From: Echinarachnius parma
Lineage: Eukaryota; Echinodermata; Echinoidea; Clypeasteroida; Echinarachniidae
Direction of reading: 5' to 3'
DNA length: 64,000 nucleotides
NCBI GenBank assembly: GCA_037951105.1
Contig: JBAMJV010008088.1
Location: 1-64,000 of the forward strand
Shown: positions 24,309 through 35,068 of the stretch, piece by piece
Layout of the letters: each line of letters opens with the position of its first letter
Position numbering within the stretch: position 1 is the first letter of the stretch
Position numbers and translations under genes: made by a program
Notes under the pieces: generated by a model
Database searches by the model: none
Told to the model about the DNA's origin: nothing
The model's input: the letters and a program-made list of their open reading frames with translations, nothing else

Positions 24309-24450
24309 CTCTAATTGGAATTTCGCCAAGCTCAATAGGGACTATCTCATACACTAGCGTCTCGGCAGAGTTGCCGCAGACCTCCACAATCTCCGACTCT
24401 GGCCGTGCTTCCACAAAGTAATTAGTGCTCTCGCTCAATGACAGTTCAAT
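24309..24450 (-). CDS. A2M-like gene, MG7 exon with GC donor
   Basis: Reads IELSLSESTNYFVEARPESE, then EVCGNSAETLVYEIVPIELG and EIPIR. It corresponds to the MG7 strand run 'V.L..S..F........CV......V.W.I.P..LG.V...V'. It enters in phase 0. The donor is AGAG|gcaagt, a GC-AG intron: only this junction gives phase 1 as the next exon requires. Confidence 0.88.
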
Positions 24451-24471
24451 CTGTAGGTAAAAAGGTACACA

Positions 24472-24881
24472 TTAAAGGGACCTAGTAACATTGTCAAAAT
24501 CCTCAAATCTTTAATACTTAAGACTCTAGCGGTTCTCATGCACATACCTCATTGTATTCGTATTATTACCAATAGATGCATGGAACAGCTTTTGGTTTTC
24601 CCAAATTTATCTACCGTTATATAGATTTCTATATGTATGATTGAAGTGTTCAGATTCATAACTATCTACTGGATAGTTAAAACTGTGTACAAAGTGAGTG
24701 AAGTGAGTAAGCGAATATCACTTTGCATTTTTGCTCATTACTTAGCCATATAACTTACATCCATTTAACATGAAATTTTCACACATTACTAAGTGGACGT
24801 ATCAGATCACAACAATATACATTTAATTAACCAGTCATCACTTTTTGCACTTGTCAACAAAAAGTTACTAGATCCCTTTAA
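24472..24881. mobile_element. TTAA-flanked element, AGGGACCTAGTAAC family
   Basis: Begins TTAAAGGGACCTAGTAAC and ends GTTACTAGATCCCTTTAA. Shares its interior (GAGTGAAGTGAGT, CATTACTTAGCCATA) with 50197-50589 and a fragment near 44400-44580. Confidence 0.85.
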
Positions 24882-25053
24882 ACAAAAGATTTTTTAAATA
24901 TAAATATTATGAAAAGCAAAATTCACTAAGCCTTGACTTGTTTGCACAAGCACAGTTTTATATCAAAGAGCTTTTATTACAAAAAATAACATGTCTAATG
25001 CTGGTTGTTCTTCAACAAGAAATTAGTGCTCACACTCAACTACAAATCAATGT

Positions 25054-26224
25054 AATGCCTCGGTCACACCTTTGTATATTTGGTTTGCGTATTGCCTGAA
25101 CGCAGACATAGGCAGACATACCCAATCAAGCGCAATGAAGCGTACTCACTACGTACTCAATACGCAGACTAGCGCATAGGCCTGGGTTGGTCGCTTGCTG
25201 GTTTTAAAATTTTCTGAACTATCGTAAGCAAACGCAAAGTCAAATCGCCTACGAGCGGATGCGAGTGGCAACCAGTGAATGCAAGCAATAGCGAGCAACA
25301 GCGAGTGACCTAGCGAAGGTATACGCAATCATACGCACCTCTTTTTTTATTGCCCGTGTCACTGCCTATAGCTGCGTTTCCTGCAGGATTTACCTCGCTT
25401 CAGCTCATTGTCGTTCGCATGATTGCTGCGCTGTTGCTCGCACACCGCTCCCAGCAGCACGAACGATTGCGATTGCCGCTAGCTACGCTGTGAGTCTAGC
25501 TCATACGCCGTTCGCTTTAGCTCAAAGTCGCTGGTTGCTACTTGCTTTAGCTCGCTAGCGATGCGATTAGTTGCGCTGCATATCGGCAATAAAAGGCGGG
25601 GCGAGGGGATTTCCCTGAAGTTGATGTCCTGCTTCTCTAGTCTTTCATGTAGTCTCTCCTCTAACTGTCAAACTGTCTCTGGTCCTTCCTCCGGCAGATC
25701 CAGGACCGCACCCAACAACTTCAAGGGACCCTTCGTTGATGCAGCTCAAGCAGCAGTTTCCCTTGCTCAAAATCATCATTCAGATGTTTTTTTCTTGTTG
25801 ATGTAGACTCGTCAGAGCCTAAAATGCTTAGGCCCAGTCCAGAGCGAGCTGGTACGCTGTAGAGTGAGCACGCAGCTGTACGAACAACACCCGAGCTACA
25901 GCGAGCGAACATGCAGTGAGACGCAACGAGACCAACTGGTGCGAGCGGCAAACGAGTAAAGAATGAGCTACAAACGCAAGGTGGCGAGCAAATTGCGTAT
26001 TGAATCGTACTACTACGAGCAACAGCGAGCTAAAGCGTGGTCATAGGCAACTATAGGCAACCGTAGGCAGTCTTTGTACGAGCGGCATACAAGCTAGATA
26101 CGCAATAGTGTGACTGCTAATTTCAAACTTGCCGCGTATTGCTGGGCATGGCTGTGTATTGATATATCCCGCATAGCGCAGCAAATACGCGGCAAAATAT
26201 GCAAAGGTGTGACCCCGAGGCATT
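25054..26224. mobile_element. 1.17-kb element with AATGCCTCGG ends
   Basis: Inverted ends AATGCCTCGGTCACACCTTT and AAAGGTGTGACCCCGAGGCA. The interior is unusually rich in GCGAGC, ACGCA and CTCGCT words in mirrored order, so both halves can fold. No coding signal. Confidence 0.85.
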
Positions 26225-26399
26225 AGGTTAAAACAGATACAATTACTTAAACTGAAAGAAATTGACTAACATTTAGGCACGTGGTGAGGTAGTTGATGAC
26301 CGTGACTTTGACCTACTTCCCATGAATACCAGTGTAGATGGAAAAGTGAGTGTAATTATACCAAAATAAAATCCTTCTTGAGGTAATAAACTTAAAGGG

Positions 26400-26625
26400 T
26401 AGTCCTATTGCACCTTTTCTCCTTCCGTTTCTTATCCGACAAAAATGTAGGGAAACGGTCAGTATCTAGCACAATTTGAAGTTCCATCCGTTGCCCATTC
26501 CCGGTCCATTCCTAACAGTTTGTTTCCTGCCAGTTTCTGCTAGTACCTTCCGGATGTCAAACGGTCAGGACTGCAAACGGTGGTATACGGAAGGAGGAAC
26601 GGTGCAGTGGGACTAGGCCATTACA
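26400..26625. mobile_element. MITE with TAGTCC ends
   Basis: TAGTCCTATTGCACC at the left and GGTGCAGTGGGACTA at the right, with inner CCTTCCGTTTC / GGAAGGAGGAAC also inverted. Confidence 0.75.
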
Positions 26626-26633
26626 ATGGGTGA

Positions 26634-26834
26634 TTTCAAGTATGGTGTTTGGGGTTGATGTTAGTGCTTATTAAACACTAACACCGGCCTTATAGGCACC
26701 ATATTTGAGATGACTTTGTGTTAGGATGGTATACAGTGACATTGGGGGATTTCAAATATGGCGCCTAAGGCCAGTGTTAGTGTTTAATAAACACTAACAC
26801 CAACCCCAAACACCATACTTGAAATCACCCATTG
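26634..26834. mobile_element. Hairpin MITE, about 65-bp arms
   Basis: CAATGGGTGATTTCAAGTAT onward to AACACTAACACC recurs inverted at the right. A mirrored partial hairpin lies in the middle. It separates two copies of the MG7 exon edge. Confidence 0.85.
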
Positions 26835-27124
26835 AGGTACGTGGTCAGATAGTTGAAGACTTTGACTTTGTTTGGAACCATTCCACTACAAAAAGTGTAG
26901 AGGGAAAAGTTGGGTCTAAATGGAAAAGTGAGTGTGCTATACCAAAATAAAATAATCTTCAATATCAATTAGCTTACGTTGAGGCACATGGTCAGATAGT
27001 TGAAGATTCTGACTTTGTTTGGAACCATTCCTCTACAAAAACGTGTAGAGGAAAAGTTGGGTCTAAATGGTAAAGTGAGTGTGCTATACCAAAATAAAAT
27101 AATCGTCAATATCAATTAGCTTAC

Positions 27125-27353
27125 ATTGAGGCACGTGGTCAGATAGTTGAAGACTGTGACTTTCACGGGAACCTTCTCTCCGCGAATGACCGAGTAGGGG
27201 AGTGTGTAGGAGAGGAAGAATGGCTGGAAAGCCCTGACGGACGCGGACTCGGCCACGCCCACTCCGCGGTCGGACGAGAGACAGAAAGCGCTGGCGACCC
27301 AGTCGGTTATGGTGTGAGGGATGTCCTCTGTCGTGACATGTCTACCATCAAGC
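27125..27353 (-). CDS. A2M-like gene, MG6/MG7 exon
   Basis: Reads EDIPHTITDWVASAFCLSSD, then SVRAFQPFFLSYTLPYSVIR and FNYLTTCLN. These match the family 'VPDTITEWxAxAFCLS' and 'PFFVxLxxPYSVIRGExxxL' blocks. 229 bp, leaving at AAT|gtaagc, phase 0. Confidence 0.96.
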
Positions 27354-27469
27354 CTGGTTGAGGGAAACCCAACCATAGAATTACATTTTATTTTTTATTT
27401 GCTGGGATATACAGTATATGTAAACCACTCCATGGCAGCCGTGAGATTTAATTTAATACTTTCACCATA

Positions 27470-27545
27470 CTTCAAACTTCAAATACAACGTTTGTAAACT
27501 TCAAATACAACGTTTGTAAACTTCAAACTTCAAATACAACGTTCG
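27470..27545. repeat. 24-bp tandem repeat
   Basis: About three copies of ACTTCAAATACAACGTTTGT plus 4 bases. Confidence 0.85.
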
Positions 27546-27739
27546 TAGATACATTAACGTGAGGCGTACGTGTAATGTGTTCAAAATTTTGTGTAGTCAA
27601 AATCAACGGGCAAGAGGTGATAAAATCTGACATAAACGTTCTCCTTTTTTCACTTGGTAAATAAAACAGTGCTCTTTTTTCTATGAAACTATGAAACATC
27701 ATTCAGAAGAATCTTTTAAGGATATTGGTATACATATGA

Positions 27740-28156
27740 TTAAAGGGGACCACCGGGCAAATAACAATACATTACTACATGTTTTGGTACTGTTTTATGA
27801 TATCAAATAGATACCTAACATTTTGCAAAGGGTTGAGTAATTCATAAACAAAGCAATTAATTTCCACCACTTACGGAACCACTACTATTTCCTGGTTCCT
27901 GGTTTGCGAGTGCGCCAATTCTACTCACGCGTACGTTTGTAGGCAATATAATTCTGAGCGATTCGCTTGCTGCACCCGCGGTAGTCTACACAATTCAGAC
28001 CGCATAAACGCATGCTTTAGAATGGTGATGTGGTTTCCAATTTGTTTTTTTTCTTTCTGCAAACCAATTTTGTGTGAACTTGTTGATGGAATGGAATACT
28101 AAAGATGTTACCTTTCTATTATACAAATATTAGTTTTGGGTGGTGGTACCCTTTAA
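27740..28156. mobile_element. TTAA-flanked element, GGGGACCACC family
   Basis: Begins TTAAAGGGGACCACCGGGCA and ends GGGTGGTGGTACCCTTTAA. Same family as 51734-52351; single-ended relics lie at 37200-37480 and 46357-46655. Confidence 0.85.
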
Positions 28157-28288
28157 AGTCTCAAATATAAATTTTGGAAAAAATCTTATGTTTAATAATG
28201 GATCATTTTAACTACACCATTGGGACAAATTCACAGGGAAAAATCCACAGGGGAAAACCCCACAGAGAAAAACGTTTTCTTTTCTTAC

Positions 28289-28438
28289 CCTACTGGGGCC
28301 AACTTCCAAAGCCACGTCTCTGGGAAGTAGCTGCGCAGCTCTACCAGAGGCTGTGGTTCCTCATCCAGTTCCATTTCTTCTTGTACATGTACATCTGCCC
28401 TTACCTGGAAATTCATATTCATCATAGGCACCCTTTCT
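28289..28438 (-). CDS. A2M-like gene, bait end and MG6 exit exon
   Basis: With the acceptor at tttcag|AGAAAGG it reads (P)ERVPMMNMNFQVRADVHVQE, then ELRSYFPETWLWKLAPVG. The block SYFPETWLW is one of the most conserved in the family, just after the bait. A second possible acceptor before GTAAGG would give a wrong phase with the preceding exon. Leaves in phase 2 (GTA GG|gtaaga). Confidence 0.88.
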
Positions 28439-28479
28439 CTGAAATTTCAAATTAATATGATATAATTGTAATAAGTAGA

Positions 28480-28665
28480 ATGAGGATGAGGATGGGGATG
28501 GGGATAAGGAAGCGGAAGATGAGGAGGAAGATGAAGAGGAAGAAGAAAAGGAAGAGGAAGAGAAAGATGAAGAGAAAGAGGAAGAGGAAGAAGAGGAGGA
28601 GGAGGAAGAGGAAGAGGAAGAGGAAGAAGAAAAGGAAGAGATGGAGGAAAAGGTCAAATTTTTTG
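28480..28665. repeat. GAA/GAG purine tract
   Basis: Strand-asymmetric purine run about 180 bp long beside the bait/MG6 exon. It gives a spurious poly-Ser frame on the minus strand. Confidence 0.95.
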
Positions 28666-28709
28666 AGAAAAGGTTTTTGCTCGAGAATATGTTTAAAAGC
28701 CAAAACTTG

Positions 28710-29239
28710 TTAACCCGTTTACCTCGCCATTTGACATAATGCTTTAATAGCTATTATACGAGATTAGTTTACGGACCGGTCGAGTTACCACATTGGGCGC
28801 GCACAACAGAACCGATCGATATCTGGCTGACCATGGCATTGTATTCGCTTCTATTTAACCTAGCGTGAGTTCGCTGGTCAAGTAGTACACACAATAGAGG
28901 CGATCGATATGCTTGATATAAGCTCAGCGAAGTGGAAATCTATAAAAAAATACTGTGAACTGGCTTGCATGTGTTTGTATACGAATATCCTGAAAGTAGA
29001 CTTGTGTATTACCATGATAAAATTGTAATAAAACAATAATCACGCAACTAGAGTCGGAGAAACTTGGTATACATGTAGCCAAGGGTTCAACCTTTGTATT
29101 TAGGTAAATAATATTGTACTTACAAGATGCAGTTTATGCAATTAATATAGCCCTTGCTCAGAACCGAGAAATCTCGGTTCCCGTATGAGTAGGCGCATCG
29201 GGGACCGAGAATTCTCGGTCCCCGTAGTGAACGGGTTAA
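28710..29239. mobile_element. TTAACCCG-ended element
   Basis: Begins TTAACCCGTTTACC and ends GTAGTGAACGGGTTAA. Contains a subterminal hairpin of GAACCGAGAAATCTCGGTTC and a similar one beside it. It lies 14 bp from the 34-bp bait exon. Confidence 0.75.
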
Positions 29240-29252
29240 TGGTCATACTTAC

Positions 29253-29286
29253 GGAATGGCCATGAACTGGGGTCGCGGGCCAGGTT
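29253..29286 (-). CDS. A2M-like gene, bait-region exon 2 (34 bp)
   Basis: Small exon reading (E)PGPRPQFMAI(P), flanked by an ATGGGAG acceptor and CC|gtaagt donor. Its phases (1 in, 2 out) bridge the exons on each side exactly. The peptide has the mixed Arg, Phe and Met character expected of a bait. The acceptor has an imperfect pyrimidine tract, so an alternative 14-bp version cannot be excluded. Confidence 0.6.
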
Positions 29287-29519
29287 CTCCCATAAAGGAC
29301 ACAACCAAATGACAATCCCATCCTTTGTAAATGAATACACAAATAAACAAATAAATTGGAAACTGAAACATGATTTATACATAAAGCAAAACTCTGTGGT
29401 AAATGCACAAATAAACAAATACAACAAGAATGAAAAACCAAAGTCTCTAAAAAAAAATTATTAAAAAATCAAATAAAATGGCAAAACTGAAACACGATTA
29501 ATTAATCAAAATGATTCAT

Positions 29520-29700
29520 AGGAACTCCCTGCCATGCATGGGTTGTTGGCCAGGAATTCCACTTATCTGTACAGGATGGCGTTAAAAGTATTTAGGACAA
29601 AGCCATATTAAATAAAAAGAATAAGCAAATAAACGTACAAACAACTGAAACATGAGTAAATTAGGCTGTAGGCCAGGAATTAAATTCCTCTGCTGAGTTG
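29520..29700 (-). pseudogene. Degenerate copies of the bait exon 2 region
   Basis: Two fragments, near 29520-29570 and 29665-29700, resemble the 34-bp bait exon and flank (TGGCC, AATTCC and CATGG words plus the A+T-rich intron following it). Neither keeps the gtaagt donor. They suggest local tandem duplication followed by decay. Confidence 0.4.
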
Positions 29701-29753
29701 AAGAAATAAAAGACAATGCTATTCTGAAATTGCCAATTCACACAATTGTCTCT

Positions 29754-30316
29754 TTAAAGGGATAGTTGAGTTTTAGTAGAGAGGGCGCTAGACTACTTAT
29801 TTTTTGTGTGAGGTAATGAAAAACTGAGTGTAAAATTTGAAAGAGCATAATATTTAGATAATAAAATCATCTTTGTTTGATCAAAATCGTTTCAGAGACG
29901 GCTGAAATATCCATAAATATACCAATTTGTAATAAACCTGGGGCCCCAGGTTTATTAGAGAATTTTGAACCAGCCGTTAAAAATGTTTAAAAATGCTTCC
30001 TCTTTTCAAAAAAATACAAAATAGGTATTTAAATAGTTGTTGGTTATTTCTCTATCTAATCACTATTTCAACAAAGCATCACATGCACAATATTTTATTA
30101 AAAATGGTTGAAATCGATGAGTGTTTAGAGAGCGCCCTCTTACGTTTTAACGGCTCTTTTTTAATGATAACATGATCTTTACTACGTCATTTGTAATTTT
30201 GTGTTCCTTTCTAGTTATAACTATTAGTTTGTAATGTAATGATGCAGGTTTTGGTTACTAAAATTCAGTTTCACCAAAACTGTACTCTCCTTACCAGAAC
30301 TCAACTATCCCTTTAA
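29754..30316. mobile_element. TTAA-flanked element, GGGATAGTTGAG family
   Basis: Begins TTAAAGGGATAGTTGAG and ends CTCAACTATCCCTTTAA. Inverted relative to 19482-20046, with which the interior agrees closely. Confidence 0.88.
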
Positions 30317-30871
30317 ATCAAAGCTTCCATTATAGCCAGGGTGGATCATTCTTTTTCTGCAAAATACACAAGTGTAATATGGTCCTTCTAATCTCTATAC
30401 AAGATTCAGTTCAACATCAAATATTATTACACATACAGGCTAGTTTTCCGATTCAATAAATCATGTATTTTGTTTCCGTCTCGGGTTTGTCAGTCATAGC
30501 GTTCATTATTGTTATGATATTACCATCGTAACGTGTATTATGTAGCTCTACAAATGTGTATTTGCGAGTGCAATATCAGACAATATTACCCCTCCATGGA
30601 GCTGATATTCAATCCAGCGTGGAAGTGCGCAAATTCATACGCGCGTTTATTAATGACGCATGAATGGCTTTGCGCGTATCTAATTGTGACGTATGAATAC
30701 GTTTACGCACCTCTGCTACAGTACGCGCAATTGGCCCTTCATGGTTTGAAAATGTTTAATCAGTAATTTGAGATTCAATTCAATGCATTGGTCTTCTTCA
30801 CTGAACAAGACGGAGTAAGATGTATGTTTTTGTTTATTTATGTTTTGCTCTGGATAGTATGTATAACAATA

Positions 30872-31014
30872 ATAATATTGACTGGCTTGTTCTTTCGTGA
30901 TATATCAGAAACATTGCATTCGCTAGGATCATATTGCACTCGTCTTCGACTCGTGCAATATGATCCTAGCGAATGCAATATTTCTGATATACCACTCAAG
31001 GCCAGTCAATATTA
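30872..31014. mobile_element. Near-perfect hairpin MITE
   Basis: AATATTGACTGGC at both inverted ends; the inner arms TTGCATTCGCTAGGATCATA and its complement are almost exact, with a loop of about 8 bp. Confidence 0.85.
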
Positions 31015-31129
31015 GATAAATATTTACAACAATACACATGTGTCTAGGAAATAAGCATCATAACAAATTTTACACTAACAAGGACTACTATAAAAATTTA
31101 AAAAACAATGAAGCAAGAAACATTATGCA

Positions 31130-31577
31130 CTAGATGGATCTTTGACTGCGCACAGTCATAATAAACATGCACTGAATTAATTCTGTAAACTCAATTTTGA
31201 TGGTAATTCATCAATCAGATCGAGATATCACAATTACAAGCTATTATTGCTCATTGAGCCTTGACCTTAGATATCGCGAGAACAAAAACGGGACGGACAG
31301 ACAACCCCAAAACATAATGGCCCGTATTGACAAAGGAGGTTTGTACAAACCCCGGTTCAAACCGCGGTTTACATCTATGGAATGCCAATTGTAAACTGAT
31401 GGAGAGAGAATGTGTACCATCAACATTGTTAACAAGTAAGGAATTTACATTCTCTCTCCATCAGTTTACAATTGGCATTCCATAGATGTAAACCGCGGTT
31501 TGAACCGGGGTTTGTACAAACCTCCTTTGTGAATACGGGCCAATGCCTCTGGCCACTTCGTTGGCAGAGGCGGAGGC
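31130..31577. mobile_element. CTAGATGGATC element interrupted by a hairpin MITE
   Basis: Starts CTAGATGGATCTTTGACTGC and ends GGCAGAGGCGGAGGCA, the same family as 38228-39146. The hairpin MITE at 31319-31541 is inserted near its right end. Confidence 0.8.
31319..31541. mobile_element. Hairpin MITE with AAT target duplication
   Basis: Ends GGCCCGTATTGACAAAGGAG and its inverted copy, with arms of about 95 bp (ACATCTATGGAATGCCAATT). AAT flanks both sides, where other copies of the host element have one AAT. Confidence 0.88.
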
Positions 31578-31640
31578 ATAATAAAATAAAATATCCCCCA
31601 CCCTCCCCCCCAAAAAATGATAAATATATAGAAAACTTAC

Positions 31641-31719
31641 CACGGCATCGCCGCCGCTCAGTGATCCAACATGGTCGGGTCTCTATACCAAAGTCAGTCG
31701 CAACGGACAATCCAGATTT
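31641..31719 (-). CDS. A2M-like gene, bait-region exon 1
   Basis: Reads KSGLSVATDFGIETRPCWIT then ERRRCR. 'D.G' followed by a basic, Cys-containing stretch is what precedes and opens the bait in A2M ('.EDMGLK.FTNSKIRKP..C'). The Arg cluster offers several trypsin-type cleavage sites. It enters in phase 0 and leaves in phase 1 (CGT G|gtaagt). Confidence 0.82.
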
Positions 31720-31729
31720 CTGCATGTAA

Positions 31730-32440
31730 ACACACCCACAAAAACAAAATTTGAACCCTTGTATGCTTTGAATGCCATTTGGCACAAACAAAAATGACGA
31801 CAACTACAACAACAACAATGGTGGCCACTTAAATAGCACACGTTCAATCTTTATCATTATCATTATTACTCCGGTCATCGGACACATAAATGTGCAATGA
31901 TAACTACATGAATGGGGATTTCCTTATCCTTTTTAATCCTATAAATTGTATAATGTACTAATTGTACACATTTCTAAGTGATTTACGCATTTCAAACAAA
32001 CATTTAGGTTCAAACTACATTAAATTGTGATCAAAGAGCTTGATACAGAAAGATTTAGAATTCAGACAAATTTGAGGATATTACAAAGGACAGAATCGTA
32101 AGTCCCATGTTACAAATGTATGACATGTATGGTATTGATGACATCTTTATCCGTGAAAAACTCACATTGTGACTGATTTCATGAAGTTATCATCCAAGAT
32201 ACAATTTGTGATATAATCAAATATTTCAAAAACACAGACAAAACAGGCATTTAAGAAATGAAAGCTGAAAGATGAAAGCGAGTTTAGGTGATTCAGACAA
32301 ATTTAGTTAACCCGTTCCCTTCGAGATTCTGAAATCCCCATAGATTTTGTTCATAGCCCACCAGGTAGCAACGGGTTTATAGATACTTTCAGAAATAGTC
32401 AATATACAGTGACGTTATTGATTAAATTGCATCCTACATA
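31730..32440. other. Intron, mostly unassigned
   Basis: No exon or complete element seen apart from a TTAACCCGTTC relic near 32307-32371. Confidence 0.5.
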
Positions 32441-32441
32441 C

Positions 32442-32567
32442 CCTAAATGCTTCTGCACTATCTACATGCTGAGTGGTAGCTCTGATGTTTCCATTATTGG
32501 CTACGGTAGGGCAGGTCCGGTTCAGACTCCCAGAAATGACATTCAGATCAGTCATTGGAGCAAACAC
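32442..32567 (-). CDS. A2M-like gene, MG6 insert exon before bait
   Basis: 42 codons reading VFAPMTDLNVISGSLNRTC and TTQHVDSAEAFR, phase 0 both ends, with ttttacag and gtatgt. It sits where A2M proteins have the poorly conserved run between MG6 and the bait ('VY.LLP...'). NRT is a possible glycosylation site. Homology is weak; the call rests on splice sites, phase and position. Confidence 0.78.
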
Positions 32568-32617
32568 CTGTAAAATTTGAGATTGGAAATTGTCAACATC
32601 ATGCATATAATTAAAGG

Positions 32618-32722
32618 AGGAGGAGGAGGAGGAGGAGGAGGAGAAAGAGGAAGAGGAAGAGGAAGAGGAAGAGGAAAAGGAGGAGGAGGAGTATCAAGAG
32701 TATGAGGTGTATGAGGAGGAAT
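32618..32722. repeat. GGA/GAA purine tract
   Basis: Simple purine repeat in the intron between MG6 exons. Confidence 0.95.
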
Positions 32723-33056
32723 AAGAGTAAGACAATTGGCTCAACATATTGGTGGCCTGATCAGCTAGCTACCAACATTTTTACATGCTTCAGTAATTTG
32801 TACACATAATACTGTCCATGACATTGTACAAATGTAATTATATAATTATGTTATTTGAATACTAGAATATCACAAACATGTGTTTTGCAAAATACTTCTG
32901 ACCAGTTTGACCTGGTGACAATTGCTCAAACTTTTTTTTTCTTTGGGCCACCTAAAATTCCATTGGGGCCACCAAAAACGTTAAATTTCAAGAATGTGGT
33001 GTCCCTAAGGGTCAATGTTTTAATGTGGAGCACTGAGTAAGAGCAGGTGAAGGAGG

Positions 33057-35030
33057 AGAAGAAAAACAGTCAGAGTAGAGTAGGAGTAAGGAGTAGGAGT
33101 AAGGAGTAGGAGTAAGGAGTAGGAGTAAGGAGCAGGAGTAAGGAGTAGGAGTAAGGAGTAGGAGTAAGGAGTAGGAGTAAGGAGTAGGAGTAGGAGTAAG
33201 GAGCAGGAGTAAGGAGTAGGAGTAAGGAGTAGGAGTAAGGAGTAGGAGTAAGGAGTAGGAGTAAGGAGTAGGAGTAAGGAGTAGGAGTAAGGAGTAGGAG
33301 TAAGGGGTATGAGTAAGGAGTAGGAGTAAAGAGTAGGAGTAAGGAGCAGGAGTAAGGAGTAGGAGTAAGGAGTAGTACTAGGAGTAAGGAGTAGGAGTAA
33401 GGAGTAGGAGTAAGGGGTAGGAGTAAGGAGTAGGAGTAAAGAGTAGGAGTAAAGAGTAGGAGTAAGGAGCAGGAGTAAGGAGTAGGAGTAAGGAGTAGGA
33501 GTAAGGAGTAGGAGTAAGGAGTAGGAGTAAGGAGTAGGAGTAAGGAGTAGGAGTAAGGAGTAGGAGTAAGGAGTAGGAGTAAGGAGTAGTACTAGGAGTA
33601 AGGAGTAGGAGTAAGGAGTAGGAGTAAGGGGTAGGAGTAAAGAGTAGGAGTAAGGAGCAGGAGTAAGGAGTAGGAGTAAGGAGTAGGAGTAAGGAGTAGG
33701 AGTAAGGAGTAGGAGTAAGGAGTAGGAGTAAGGAGTAGTACTAGGAGTAAGGAGTAGGAGTAAGGAGTAGGAGTAATTGGTAGGAGTAAAGAGTAGGAGT
33801 AAGGAGTAGGAGTAAGGAGTAGGAGTAAGGAGTAGGAGTAAGGAGTAGTACTAGGAGTAAGGAGTAGGAGTAAGGAGTAGGAGTAAGGGGTAGGAGTAAA
33901 GAGTAGGAGTAAGGAGCAGGAGTAAGGAGTAGGAGTAAGGAGTAGGAGTAAGGAGTAGGAGTAAGGAGTAGTACTAGGAGTAAGGAGTAGGAGTAAGGAG
34001 TAGGAGTAATTGGTAGGAGTAAAGAGTAGGAGTAAAGAGTAGGAGTAAGGAGCAGGAGTAAGGAGTAGGAGTAAGGAGTAGGAGTAAGGAGTAGGAGTAA
34101 GGGGTAGGAGTAAGGAGTAGGAGTAAGGAGTAGGAGTAAGGAGTAGGAGTAAGGAGTAGGAGTAAGGAGCAGGAGTAAGGAGTAGGAGTAAGGAGTAGGA
34201 GTAAGGAGTAGTACTAGGAGTAAGGAGTAGGAGTAAGGAGTAGGAGTAAGGGGTAGGAGTAAGGAGTAGGAGTAAAGAGTAGGAGTAAGGAGTAGGAGTA
34301 AGGAGTAGGAGTAAGGAGTAGGAGTAAGGAGTAGGAGTAAGGAGTAGGAGTAAGGAGTAGGAGTAAGGAGTAGGAGTAAGGAGTAGGAGTAAGGAGTAGG
34401 AGTAAGGAGTAGGAGTAAGGAGTAGGAGTAGGAGTAAGGAGTAGGAGTAAGGGGTAGGAGTAAAGAGTAGGAGTAAGGAGCAGGAGTAAGGAGTAGGAGT
34501 AAGGAGTAGGAGTAAGGAGTAGGAGTAAGGAGTAGTACTAGGAGTAAGGAGTAGGAGTAAGGAGTAGGAGTAATTGGTAGGAGTAAAGAGTAGGAGTAAA
34601 GAGTAGGAGTAAGGAGCAGGAGTAAGGAGTAGGAGTAAGGAGTAGGAGTAAGGAGTAGGAGTAAGGGGTAGGAGTAAGGAGTAGGAGTAAGGAGTAGGAG
34701 TAAGGAGTAGGAGTAAGGAGTAGGAGTAAGGAGCAGGAGTAAGGAGTAGGAGTAAGGAGTAGGAGTAAGGAGTAGGAGTAAGGAGTAGGAGTAAGGAGTA
34801 AGGAGTAGGAGTAAGGAGTAAGGAGTAGGAGTAAGGGATATGAGTAAGGGGTAGGAGTAAGGAGCAGGAGGAAGGGGTATGAGTAAGGAGTAGGAGTAAG
34901 GAGTAGGAGTAAGGAGTAGGAGTAAGGAGCAGGAGTAAGGGGCAGGAGTAAGGAGTAAGAGTACGGAGTAGGAGTAAGGAGTAGGAGTAAGGAGTAGGAG
35001 TAAGGAGCAGGAGTAGAAGGAGTAGTAGTA
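33057..35030. repeat. 13-bp satellite, about 2 kb
   Basis: Tandem GGAGTAAGGAGTA with rare variants (GGAGCA, GGGGTA, GTACTA, AAGAGTA). The GTACTA variant recurs at about 33372, 33586, 33737, 33846, 33968, 34209 and 34531, showing higher-order units of roughly 110-240 bp. Because 13 is not a multiple of 3, three repeats give a 13-residue peptide period, hence a long spurious frame on the minus strand. Confidence 0.97.
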
Positions 35031-35068
35031 GTAGCAGTAAAAGTTAATAGATCTAGCAATTATATTAC

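Larger units (their letters stand above)
26273..27045 (-). pseudogene. Three partial copies of the 3' edge of the MG7 exon
   Basis: Fragments at about 26273-26340, 26831-26895 and 26957-27045 repeat the last roughly 20 codons (VTVFNYLTTCLN type) of the exon at 27125-27353. Two also share about 80 bp of adjoining intron. The copy nearest the real exon keeps a gtaagc donor. Substitutions and lost reading frame upstream mark them as non-functional duplicates. Confidence 0.8.

Noticed and set aside
28361-28713. Poly-Ser and Lys/Arg-rich frames
   Set aside because: Products of the GAA/GAG purine tract.
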